The notes below the pieces were generated by a model that saw only the letters and a list, made by a program, of their open reading frames with translations, made no database searches and was not told where the DNA came from. The translations under genes were made by a program, and so were the position numbers. Shown in pieces: positions 8,285 to 16,045 of a stretch of DNA of 64,000 nucleotides (its first letter is position 1; each line of letters starts with the position of its first letter). The DNA is taken from the NCBI RefSeq assembly GCF_018614955.1, contig NZ_JAGGNV010000007.1:40301-104300 (forward strand). Reading direction: 5' to 3'. The DNA is from Variovorax paradoxus (GTDB lineage: Bacteria > Pseudomonadota > Gammaproteobacteria > Burkholderiales > Burkholderiaceae_C).

Positions 8285-10671
8285 CGCGCCACGCTGCCGT
8301 ACCCGGCCGGCGGCGCATCGCGCTGGTGCTCGGCATCTGGCTGCTGGCGCTCGTGGCCGGCATCGCGCTGATCGCGCGCACGCATTTCAGCGCCGACCTC
8401 TCGGCCTTCCTGCCCGAAAGCCCGGACGAGCGGCAGCGCGTCTTGATCGAGCAGGTGCAAAGCGGCATCGCATCGCGCACGCTCTTCATCGGCATCAAAG
8501 GCGGCAAGGACGCTGCGCAGCGCGCCGAGGTGTCGCGCGCCGTGGCCGCGGCCATGCGCGAGAGCAAACTCTTCGACCAGGTCCAGAACGGCGACACCAG
8601 CGACTGGAAGGAATCCGGCACCTGGCTCTTCGACAACCGCTACCGCCTCGCGCCCGACATCACGCCCGAGCGCTTCACCGCTGCCGGCTTGCGCGACGCG
8701 ATCGTCGACACCCTGTCGCTGCTCGGCACGCCGGCCGGCAATATCACCAAGCCGCTGCTGGAACGCGATCCGACGGGCGAGACGCAGCGCATCGCCGAAG
8801 GCTTGATTCCCGCGAGCTCGCCGCGCAGCGAACAGGGCGTGTGGGCCTCGCGCAGCGCGCCGCGCGCACTGATCCTGGCGACCACGCATGCGGCCGGCAG
8901 CGACCTGGACGCTCAGGCGACCGCGGTCGAGCGGGTGCGCAGCGCCTTCGCCACCGCCACGCGCGAGATGGGCAGCGCCGGCCCGCAACTGCAGATGAGC
9001 GGCGCACCGGTGTTCTCGGTGCAAAGCCGCGACCAGATCAAGGGCGAGGCGATCAAGCTCGCCACCGTCGGCGGCATCGTCATGGGCGTCTTGCTGCTGC
9101 TGGCCTTCGCCTCGCCGCGCGCGCTGGTCATCGCGGTGCTGCCGGTCGCGACCGGCGTGGTGGGCGGCACGGCGGCGGTCAGCCTGTGGTTCGGTGAAGT
9201 GCACGGACTCACGATGGGCTTCGGCAGCACGCTGATCGGCGAGACCGTCGACTACGCGATCTACTACCTGATCCAGGCGCGCGGCGCCGCGGTACCGGGC
9301 ACCGGCTGGCAGCGCTGGCGCGAGATCCACTGGCCCACGGTGCGGCTGGGCCTGCTCACCTCGGTCTGCGGCTTCGCGGCGCTGGTGTTCTCGGGCTTCC
9401 CCGGCCTCGCACAGCTCGGCGTGTTCTCGCTGGCCGGCCTGATCGCCGCGGCGCTGGTCGCGCGCCACGTGCTGCCGGTGCTCGCGCCCGACGGCGCAAC
9501 CGGCATGGGCATGCGGCGCCAGATGGCCCAGGTCGCCGGCGTCATCGTGCGCGCGCTGCCGCGCCTGCGCTATGTGTTCGTCGGCCTGGGCGCCGCTGCA
9601 CTGGCGCTGGTGCTGTGGCAGGGCGGCCATCTGTGGCGCGCCGAATTGAGTGCCATGAGCCCGGTGCCGAAGGCGGCGCAGCAGCTCGACGAGGAACTGC
9701 GTGCCGACATCGGCGCCAGCGACGGCGGCACGCTGGTCGTGGTCCGCGGCGCCGACGAACAGGCTACCTTGCGCAATGCCGAGGCCGCCGCCGCCAAGCT
9801 CGAAGCGCTGGTGGACCAGGGCGAACTGGCGGGCTTCGAAAGCGTCACGCGCCTGCTGCCCAGCGAGGCCGCGCAGGCCGCGCGCATCGCCAGCCTGCCC
9901 GATGCCGCGACGCTGAAGACGCGGCTGGCCGAAGCGATGCAGGGCCTGCCGCTGCCGGCCAGCCGGCTGGCGCCTTTCCTCGCCGACGTCGAGAAGGCGC
10001 GTACCCAGCCCATGATCCGGCGCGCCGATCTCGAAAGCGGGCCGCTGGGTGCCGTGGTCAACGCGCTGATGTTCCAGCGCCCGGGTGGCGGCTGGTCGGC
10101 GCTGATCTCACTGCATCCCGGTGAGCGCTTCGATGCAGGCCGCCTCGCGGCGGCGCTGGCGGATGTGCCCGAGGTGCAGGTGGTCAACGTCGGCGACGAG
10201 CTGCGCGGCCTCTACCGGCGCTACCTGCACGAGGCCTTCGTGCAGGTGATGCTCGGTGCACTGGCGGTGGTCGTGTTGTTGGGCGTCTACTTGCGCTCCG
10301 GGCGCCGGCTGCTGGCCGTGTGCGAGCCGCTGCTGGTCGCGGTGCTGCTCACGTTAGGCGGGCTGGCGGTGCTGCAGGTGCCGCTGGGCATCCTGCATCT
10401 CGTGGGCCTGCTGCTGGTGGTGGCCGTGGGCTCGAACTACGCGCTCTTCTTCGACCAGCTGCGCGAGACCGGCCGCGCCGACGAGGACACGCTGGCCTCG
10501 CTGATGCTGGCCAACCTCACGACGGTGGTGTCCTTCACGCTGATTGCGATCTCGGAGATTCCCGCGCTGTCGGCGATCGGCCGCGTGGTGGCGCCCGGCG
10601 CACTGCTCGCGCTGCTGCTGTCGGCCGCGTTCGCGCGCGGGCCGGCCGGCGCTTCCGCAGCCCGCCACTGA
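8281..10671 (+). CDS. MMPL/RND-superfamily exporter (COG4258)
   Basis: 796 residues from a GTG at 8281 that overlaps the preceding stop. The layout is typical of RND-family exporters: one N-terminal membrane helix (IALVLGIWLLALVAGIALIA), a periplasmic domain, a block of helices with GFGSTLIGETVDYAIYYLI, then a second half repeating the plan and ending with helices around GLLLVVAVGSNYALFFDQL. The conserved acidic residues in these helices (GETVDYAIYY, and NYALFFDQ in the repeat) fit proton-driven transport. Family knowledge: the equivalent exporter in xanthomonadin and aryl-polyene loci is needed for placing pigment in the outer membrane. The upstream ATG at 8125 lies inside the LolA-like gene and was not used. 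Confidence 0.88.
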   Translation: MTRHAAVPGRRRIALVLGIWLLALVAGIALIARTHFSADLSAFLPESPDERQRVLIEQVQSGIASRTLFIGIKGGKDAAQRAEVSRAVAAAMRESKLFDQVQNGDTSDWKESGTWLFDNRYRLAPDITPERFTAAGLRDAIVDTLSLLGTPAGNITKPLLERDPTGETQRIAEGLIPASSPRSEQGVWASRSAPRALILATTHAAGSDLDAQATAVERVRSAFATATREMGSAGPQLQMSGAPVFSVQSRDQIKGEAIKLATVGGIVMGVLLLLAFASPRALVIAVLPVATGVVGGTAAVSLWFGEVHGLTMGFGSTLIGETVDYAIYYLIQARGAAVPGTGWQRWREIHWPTVRLGLLTSVCGFAALVFSGFPGLAQLGVFSLAGLIAAALVARHVLPVLAPDGATGMGMRRQMAQVAGVIVRALPRLRYVFVGLGAAALALVLWQGGHLWRAELSAMSPVPKAAQQLDEELRADIGASDGGTLVVVRGADEQATLRNAEAAAAKLEALVDQGELAGFESVTRLLPSEAAQAARIASLPDAATLKTRLAEAMQGLPLPASRLAPFLADVEKARTQPMIRRADLESGPLGAVVNALMFQRPGGGWSALISLHPGERFDAGRLAAALADVPEVQVVNVGDELRGLYRRYLHEAFVQVMLGALAVVVLLGVYLRSGRRLLAVCEPLLVAVLLTLGGLAVLQVPLGILHLVGLLLVVAVGSNYALFFDQLRETGRADEDTLASLMLANLTTVVSFTLIAISEIPALSAIGRVVAPGALLALLLSAAFARGPAGASAARH

Positions 10672-11510
10672 TGGGAAAATCCACGCCGATGCCCCAAACC
10701 CTTGCTGTCTCCGAATCCTGGCCCTGGCCACCGATTATTCGCGCCAGCGTCGGCTGGCACCTGCTCGCCACCGCGGCCGGCGTGCTGGTGCCGGGTGCCG
10801 CGCCCTGGGCCATCGGCGCGATCGTGCTCAACCATGCGCTGATCACCGCCGCAGGGCTCACGCCACGCAGCACCCTGCTGGGCCCGAACGTCACGCGACT
10901 GCCGCAGGCGGCCGTTGCGCGCCGCGAAGTCGCGATCACCATCGACGATGGCCCGGACCCGGAAGTCACGCCGCAGGTTCTGGATCTGCTCGACGCCCAT
11001 GGCCAGCGCGCCACCTTCTTCTGCATCGCCGAGCGCGTGCTGGCGCATCCTGCCCTCGCGCGGGAGATCGTGGCGCGCGGCCACAGCATCCAGAACCATA
11101 CGGCGCGGCATCGGCACAACTTCTCCTTTCTCGGGCCGCGCGGTTTTGCGGCCGAGATCTCGCGCGCGCAGCAGGTGCTGCACGAAGTGAGCGGCGAGCG
11201 GCCGACCTGCTTTCGCGCGCCCGCGGGCCTTCGCAATCCTTTTCTTGCGCCGGTGCTGCATCGCATGGGCCTTTCGCTCGTGAGCTGGACGCGCCGCGGC
11301 TTCGACACGCGCGAGCGCAACGCGGCCACCGTGCTGGCGCGGCTCACGCGCGATCTGCAGGCAGGCGACATCCTGCTGCTTCACGACGGCCACGCGGCGC
11401 GCACGGCGGGCGGACGGCCGGTCGTGCTCGAGGTATTGCCCCCCTTGTTGGCGCGCATTCATGCGAACGGTTTGCGCGCAGTCACCTTGCCGGAAGCATT
11501 GGCCGCATGA
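10671..11510 (+). CDS. Polysaccharide deacetylase (NodB/CE4 family)
   Basis: 279 residues. The NodB fold motifs are all visible: ITIDDGPDPE near residues 88-97 (catalytic/metal Asp pair), the metal-binding HTARH near 143, the FRAPAGLRNP motif, and the late LLLHDGH motif. An N-terminal hydrophobic segment (VGWHLLATAAGVLVPGAAPW) could anchor it in the inner membrane, with the active site probably in the periplasm. It starts at ATG 10671, sharing one base with the exporter stop (TGATG). A deacetylase is not a standard part of the aryl-polyene core as I know it. It may trim an acetylated sugar in a glycolipid carrier, consistent with the glycosyltransferase at 13458, but that is inference. Confidence 0.85.
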   Translation: MGKSTPMPQTLAVSESWPWPPIIRASVGWHLLATAAGVLVPGAAPWAIGAIVLNHALITAAGLTPRSTLLGPNVTRLPQAAVARREVAITIDDGPDPEVTPQVLDLLDAHGQRATFFCIAERVLAHPALAREIVARGHSIQNHTARHRHNFSFLGPRGFAAEISRAQQVLHEVSGERPTCFRAPAGLRNPFLAPVLHRMGLSLVSWTRRGFDTRERNAATVLARLTRDLQAGDILLLHDGHAARTAGGRPVVLEVLPPLLARIHANGLRAVTLPEALAA

Positions 11511-12262
11511 GTTCACAACGATCGACCACGACCGACGCCGCATGGCGCCGATTGCATGAAGCGGCCACTGCGCCGTACAAGAAGGCAGGCAACTTCGCCT
11601 GGCATTTCGCGCGCGGCAAGCTGGGGCGCGATCCGGTGTTCCGCGGCCTCGTCGAACGCGGCCTGATCGGCGAGAGTCACCAGCGCGTGGTCGACATCGG
11701 CTGCGGCCAGGGTCTGTTCGCGAGCCTGCTCTCGGCCATGGCCGCGATGCAGTCGCGAGCGGGTCACTGGCCATCTGCATGGCCCATGACGCCGGCTGCC
11801 GCCGACTACACCGGCATCGAGCTGATGCCCAAGGACGTGGCGCGCGCCGAGAATTCCATCGGCCATCTGCAGCCGGCGCCGCGCTTCGTCTGCGCCGACA
11901 TGTGCACGGCTGCCATGCCGGCTTGCGACCTGGTCGTCATCCTCGACGTGCTGCACTACGTCGACCACGCCGCGCAGGAAGGCGTGCTGCGGCGCGTGCA
12001 CGGCGCGCTGCAGCCGGGCGGGCGGCTGCTGCTGCGCGTCGGCGACATGGCCAGCCGGCGCGGTTTCGCGATCAGCCAGTGGGTGGACCGCACCGTCACG
12101 CGCATCCGCGGCCATCGCGTCTCGCCCACCTGGGGCCGGCCATTGACGGACTGGATGGCGCTGCTGCAGGGGATCGGCTTTTCGGTGCGGAGCATGCCGA
12201 TGAGCGAAGGCACGCCCTTCGCCAACGTGCTGCTGGTGGCCGACCGCAGGGAGCCTGCGTGA
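11507..12262 (+). CDS. Class I SAM-dependent methyltransferase
   Basis: 251 residues. The SAM-binding motif I is VVDIGCGQG (near residues 63-71); acidic residues follow in YTGIELMPKDVARA, and a motif IV-like DLVVILDVLHYVDH precedes PGGRLLLRVGD. The start ATG at 11507 overlaps the deacetylase stop (ATGA), and the stop overlaps the next GTG start (GTGA at 12259-12262), so it sits inside the operon. Aryl-polyene and xanthomonadin loci often encode such an enzyme for methylating the aryl head group or ester end; which position is modified here cannot be read from sequence. Confidence 0.82.
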   Translation: MSSQRSTTTDAAWRRLHEAATAPYKKAGNFAWHFARGKLGRDPVFRGLVERGLIGESHQRVVDIGCGQGLFASLLSAMAAMQSRAGHWPSAWPMTPAAADYTGIELMPKDVARAENSIGHLQPAPRFVCADMCTAAMPACDLVVILDVLHYVDHAAQEGVLRRVHGALQPGGRLLLRVGDMASRRGFAISQWVDRTVTRIRGHRVSPTWGRPLTDWMALLQGIGFSVRSMPMSEGTPFANVLLVADRREPA

Positions 12263-12729
12263 CCAGCGCGCCGCAGCAGCTCGACCAGGCCGGCATCGCA
12301 AGGCGCATTCCGCACAGCGGCAGCATGTGCCTGCTGGAGCGCCTGGTGTCGTGGGACGCGCAGGCCATCCACTGCACCACCACGACGCATCGGCGCGAGG
12401 ACAACCCCTTGCGCACGGCCCGGGGGCTGTTGTCGCCGAATGCGATCGAATACGCGGCGCAGGCCATGGCCTTGCACGGCGGCCTGATCGCAAAGGAGGG
12501 CAGCGAGCCGTCGGCCGGCTTCCTGGCCAGCGCGCGCAACGTGCGGCTTGCCGTGCAGCGCCTCGACCAGGTCGAAGGCGAACTGCACGTGCATGCGCAG
12601 CGCGCCTCGGGCGACGCCAGCCAGATCCTCTACGAATTCGCGGTGAAGGACGCGCACGGCCGGCCGCTGGCCGAAGGCCGTGCGGTGGTCGTGCTCAATA
12701 CGCCGCTTGCAACCGGAGCCTTGTCATGA
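12259..12729 (+). CDS. ApeP-like 3-hydroxyacyl-ACP dehydratase
   Basis: A 156-residue hot-dog protein from a GTG at 12259. The early motif RRIPHSGSMCLLERLVSWD with His19, and the following PLRTARGLLSPNAIEYAAQAMA helix, match the ApeP/XanG-type dehydratases of aryl-polyene loci. It would act on beta-hydroxyacyl-ACP together with the hot-dog domain fused to the AMP-ligase at 5051. It overlaps the FabG-like gene (ATGA at 12726-12729). The upstream ATG reading at 11779 is a shadow of the methyltransferase. Confidence 0.82.
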   Translation: MTSAPQQLDQAGIARRIPHSGSMCLLERLVSWDAQAIHCTTTTHRREDNPLRTARGLLSPNAIEYAAQAMALHGGLIAKEGSEPSAGFLASARNVRLAVQRLDQVEGELHVHAQRASGDASQILYEFAVKDAHGRPLAEGRAVVVLNTPLATGALS

Positions 12730-13457
12730 GCCTTGCCGGAAAACGCGCACTGATCACCGGCGCCAGCGGTGCCCTCGGCGCGGCCATCGCCGAGCGGCTG
12801 GCACGCGACGGCGCCACCGTGCTGCTGCATGCCAATTCGCGGCCCGAGGCCGTCGAGCAACTGGCGGCGACCATCATCGCCGCGGGCGGCCAGGCCGAAT
12901 GCCATGTGTTCGACCTGCAGAGCGACGAAGCCTCGCGCGCCGCCTGCGAGCGCATGCTGGCCGGCGGCCCGGTGCAGGTGATCGTCAACAACGCCGGCGT
13001 GCACGACGACGCGGTGCTGCCGGGCATGAGCGCCGCGCAGTGGCACAAGGTGATCGACGTCTCGCTCAACGGCTTCTTCCGCGTCACGCAGCCCTTGCTG
13101 CTGCCGATGCTGCGCACGCGCTGGGGCCGCATCCTCAACATCTCCTCGGTGGCCTCGCTGACCGGCAACCGCGGCCAGGTCAACTACGCGGCCGCCAAGG
13201 GCGCGCTCAACAGCGCGACCAAGGCGCTGTCGCTCGAGGTGGCCGCGCGCGGCGTGACCGTCAACGCGATCGCGCCCGGCATCATCGCCTCGCCGATGGC
13301 CGACGGCGTGTTCGACAAGGCGATGATCGACCAGCTGGTGCCGGCGAAGCGGGCCGGCAGGCCGGAGGAAGTGGCTGCGCTGGCGGGGTTTCTGGCCAGC
13401 GACGAAGCGGCCTACATCACGGGGCAGATCATCTCGATCAACGGCGGGATAATCTGA
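12726..13457 (+). CDS. 3-oxoacyl-ACP reductase, FabG-like (ApeQ type)
   Basis: A 243-residue short-chain dehydrogenase/reductase. The NADP-binding motif TGASGALG is at residues 11-18, the structural NNAG motif follows, and the catalytic pair Tyr154 and Lys158 lies in NYAAAKGA after an ISSVASL serine. The C-terminus (YITGQIISINGGII) is typical of FabG. Context (carrier protein, two dehydratases) makes keto reduction during polyene extension the likely role. It is the last gene of the plus operon; its TGA ends at 13457 and the stop of the convergent glycosyltransferase begins at 13458, leaving no intergenic base and no room for a separate terminator. Confidence 0.9.
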   Translation: MSLAGKRALITGASGALGAAIAERLARDGATVLLHANSRPEAVEQLAATIIAAGGQAECHVFDLQSDEASRAACERMLAGGPVQVIVNNAGVHDDAVLPGMSAAQWHKVIDVSLNGFFRVTQPLLLPMLRTRWGRILNISSVASLTGNRGQVNYAAAKGALNSATKALSLEVAARGVTVNAIAPGIIASPMADGVFDKAMIDQLVPAKRAGRPEEVAALAGFLASDEAAYITGQIISINGGII

Positions 13458-14234
13458 TCAACGCTGAAACGGCGGCGCGCGCCGCAGCCTGCGCAGCAGG
13501 AGAACGGGCAAGCGCAGCACGAACTCCAGCATCAGCCGCGCGTGCATCCAGCTCAGAAGCAGGTTGTCGCGCACGTAGTTGAAGTGCGAGACGCCGCCTT
13601 CCTCGGCCGTGAGGTACTTGACCGGCGCGTCGATGTTGACCGGCTTGACGCCGCGCCACGCGAGGCGCACCACGGCCTCGGTGTCGAAGTCGAAACGGCG
13701 CATCCAGGGCTGGCGTGACATGACCGTGATGAGGTCGGGCACCGGATAGACGCGGAAGCCGTAGAGCGAATCGCAGATGCCGGCGAACAGGGTTTCGAGC
13801 TGGGTCCAGCCGTTCGAGATGCGCCGGCCGCGCACGCGCAGGAGCGGTGCCGAGGCATCGAACACCGGGCGGCCGAGCACCATGGTCTCGGGCCGGGCCT
13901 GGGAGGCTTTCATGAAGGCGGGGATCAGGTCGGCCGGATGCTGCCCGTCGGAATCCATGGTGAGCGCATGCGTGTAGCCGGCCTCTTGCGCCGCGCGCAG
14001 GCCGTGCAGCACGGCGGCGCCCTTGCCCTGGTTCTCAGGCAGCACCCACACGCGCAGGCCGGGGTCGGACGCGGCCATCTGCTGCAGGCGTTCGCCGGTG
14101 CCGTCGGTGCTGCCATCGACCACCACCCACACCGGGCTCCATTGCGCGCGGGCCGCGCTGACCGTCGAGAACAAGCGCTCGCCCGTGTTGTAGCTGGGAA
14201 TCAGGACAAGGTGGGTGCGCGAGACGTCTGGCAT
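13458..14234 (-). CDS. Family 2 glycosyltransferase
   Basis: 258 residues, starting at ATG 14234. It has the GT-A fold features of dolichol-phosphate-mannose-synthase-like enzymes: HLVLIPSYNTGERL at the N-terminus, VVVDGSTDGTG at 37-46, and the metal-binding DSDGQHPAD at 94-102. The C-terminal part is basic and moderately hydrophobic (VLRLPVLLLRRLRR). The gene overlaps the 3' end of the acyltransferase at 14201 by 34 nt and is last in the four-gene minus operon. In aryl-polyene loci a GT2 enzyme is thought to build the sugar-containing lipid anchor; the donor and acceptor here are unknown. Confidence 0.85.
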   Translation of the reverse strand: MPDVSRTHLVLIPSYNTGERLFSTVSAARAQWSPVWVVVDGSTDGTGERLQQMAASDPGLRVWVLPENQGKGAAVLHGLRAAQEAGYTHALTMDSDGQHPADLIPAFMKASQARPETMVLGRPVFDASAPLLRVRGRRISNGWTQLETLFAGICDSLYGFRVYPVPDLITVMSRQPWMRRFDFDTEAVVRLAWRGVKPVNIDAPVKYLTAEEGGVSHFNYVRDNLLLSWMHARLMLEFVLRLPVLLLRRLRRAPPFQR

Positions 14235-14998
14235 GCGGGCTGCGCGTCGGAGGCGCGCTGTTCCATGGGGTGGCGAAAGTACTGTTCGATCTCGTGCAGC
14301 AGCGCATCGCTGTCCTGCTGCGGCGCAAAGCGCTGGCCGAGCCGGAGCCTGAAGACGATCGGCAGCGGCGGCACGCGCCACAGCGGCCAGCCTTTGCCGA
14401 GGTAGGGCGAATCGGTATCGATGAAGACGGTCTGGATCGGCGCCTGCGCGAGCTTGGCGATCAGCGTGACGCCCGGGCGAAAGGCATTGAGCGGCGGCAT
14501 CACGGTGCGCGTGCCTTCGGGAAAGATCACGAGCTGGCCGCCGTTCTTCAAGTCTTCGACGGCAAGCCGCACCATGGTGCGCGCCGAGTCGTTGCGGATG
14601 TAGCGCGCCAGCCGCGCGCCGGCCCCGAGGAAGATGTTGCGCATCAGGTCGGCCTTCATGATGCAGGCGCTGCGCGGCAGGCGCGCCACCAGCAGCAGGG
14701 CGTCGAGCATGGTCGGATGGTTGGCGACGAAGATCACGCCGCGTTCGTCGCGCAGGGCGTCGAGGCAGCTGGCGTCGATGCGCATCATGCCGATGGCCGA
14801 GGCCGTGGCCCAGAACGAGCGGTAGGCGAAGGCGATGGCGCCGCGGCCGAGCGAGCGGCCCACGCGCGCCGGCAGCACCGGGTAGAGCAGCATCGCGACC
14901 AGGTTCCAGGCCAGCGAGATGCTGCCCAGCAGCAAGAGCAGGGCGTAGAGCAGCAAGGCGAGCGGAATGAAGAAAATCCAGCGCAGCAGCCGGTTCAT
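14201..14998 (-). CDS. PlsC-type 1-acyl-glycerol-3-phosphate acyltransferase
   Basis: 265 residues. A strongly hydrophobic N-terminus (FFIPLALLLYALLLLLG) precedes the acyltransferase motif NHPTMLD with His94 and Asp99, and the substrate motif FPEGTR at 159-164. This is a membrane-bound PlsC-family enzyme that transfers an acyl chain from ACP or CoA. With the LpxL-like enzyme at 6736 it gives the locus two acyltransferases of different families, suggesting a product carrying more than one acyl group or a dedicated lipid anchor (inference). It begins 15 nt after the chorismatase gene ends. Confidence 0.85.
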   Translation of the reverse strand: MNRLLRWIFFIPLALLLYALLLLLGSISLAWNLVAMLLYPVLPARVGRSLGRGAIAFAYRSFWATASAIGMMRIDASCLDALRDERGVIFVANHPTMLDALLLVARLPRSACIMKADLMRNIFLGAGARLARYIRNDSARTMVRLAVEDLKNGGQLVIFPEGTRTVMPPLNAFRPGVTLIAKLAQAPIQTVFIDTDSPYLGKGWPLWRVPPLPIVFRLRLGQRFAPQQDSDALLHEIEQYFRHPMEQRASDAQPACQTSRAPTLS

Positions 14999-15013
14999 AG
15001 CGTACCCGCGCTT

Positions 15014-16045
15014 TCAGGCGCGCAATGAGCCGTTGGCAACCGCATGGGCCTCGATCTCCACCAGCAAGTCCTGGCGGCAGATGTCCGCCTCCAGGTAGAC
15101 CGCGTGGCTCACGGTGTGAGCCTCTGCACCCAGCGTTTCCTCGAGCACCCGGCGCACGATCGGCGCATCGGCGACATGGCGCACGTACACCACGCAATCG
15201 AGCGCCGCGAGATCGAAGCGCGTGGTCGCGCGCTCGTTGGCCGCCGTGATCACCGCGCCGAGGTTGCGCAGCGTTTCCTGGGTCTGCGCCAGCACGTCGT
15301 CTGGGTGCATGGTTTCATGGCCGACGATGCTCGCCGTGCCCGAGATGAAGAGCGCCACGTCGCCGCCACCGATCTCGGCCAGCGCCGCGCGCGAGAAGGT
15401 CGGCGAGCGCGGGCCGTAGGTCGGCGGATAGCGGTAGGCCGAGACCTGCCGCGGGTTCTCGACCGGCAGCGGCGCGGTGCGTCCCGCCAGGAAGCGGATG
15501 CACAGCGCGCCCTGGTGGATGCCGAGCGCGCAAGCCGCCGGCGCGCCTTCGAAAGCGGCCTGGCCGGCGTCGAAGAAGGCCTGCTGGCGGCCGAGGTTGA
15601 ACTGCCGATAGCGCTCGAGGCCGCCGCCGTCGGCGTTGATCTGCGGCAGGTAGTTCCATACGCGCAACAGATGGGCGCAACCCGTCTGCTCGAGCGACGC
15701 GAACAGGTCGCGATAGGCCCGCTGGGCGAGGGCGGCCAGGCCCACCTTCTCGGTGGCCTCGTCGAGATCGATGGCGCCCAGCATCCAGTGGCCGTCGCAA
15801 CGCCATCGCACCACGCCGGTGGTGCCGGATTCGATGCGTTCGCTGGCATGCCACACGTCGGCCATCGCGCCTGCCTGCGAAAGAACGCGCGCATTGACCG
15901 TGGGCATCCAGGCCAGGTCATGGGGCGTGCCGTAGCCCAGCGCGCCGAAGGGCGGGTTGCCTGCTGACAGCAGGGCCAGGCTTTGCGACAAGGACAGCCG
16001 CTGGACGCGCAGGGGCGGCACCCCGTTGAAGTCGCGCGCGCTCAC
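15014..16045 (-). CDS. Chorismatase / hydroxybenzoate synthase (XanB2/Hyg5-like)
   Basis: 343 residues from a GTG at 16045, which overlaps the stop of the upstream oxidoreductase (GTGA). Sequence features fit the RidA-like chorismatase family: LRVWNYLPQIN, FNLGRQQAFFD, RYPPTYGPRSPTFSRA, the FISGTASIVGHETMH stretch, and a C-terminal LLVEIEAHA, where the family has its catalytic Glu. Family knowledge: XanB2 in Xanthomonas converts chorismate to 3- and 4-hydroxybenzoate, the former being the xanthomonadin starter. Here it would feed the AMP-ligase at 5051. Whether the product is 3-hydroxybenzoate (Hyg5/XanB2 type) or a dihydroxycyclohexadiene acid (FkbO type) cannot be settled by eye, but the pigment context favours hydroxybenzoate. 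The ATG at 16516 lies within the oxidoreductase gene and was rejected. Confidence 0.85.
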   Translation of the reverse strand: MSARDFNGVPPLRVQRLSLSQSLALLSAGNPPFGALGYGTPHDLAWMPTVNARVLSQAGAMADVWHASERIESGTTGVVRWRCDGHWMLGAIDLDEATEKVGLAALAQRAYRDLFASLEQTGCAHLLRVWNYLPQINADGGGLERYRQFNLGRQQAFFDAGQAAFEGAPAACALGIHQGALCIRFLAGRTAPLPVENPRQVSAYRYPPTYGPRSPTFSRAALAEIGGGDVALFISGTASIVGHETMHPDDVLAQTQETLRNLGAVITAANERATTRFDLAALDCVVYVRHVADAPIVRRVLEETLGAEAHTVSHAVYLEADICRQDLLVEIEAHAVANGSLRA

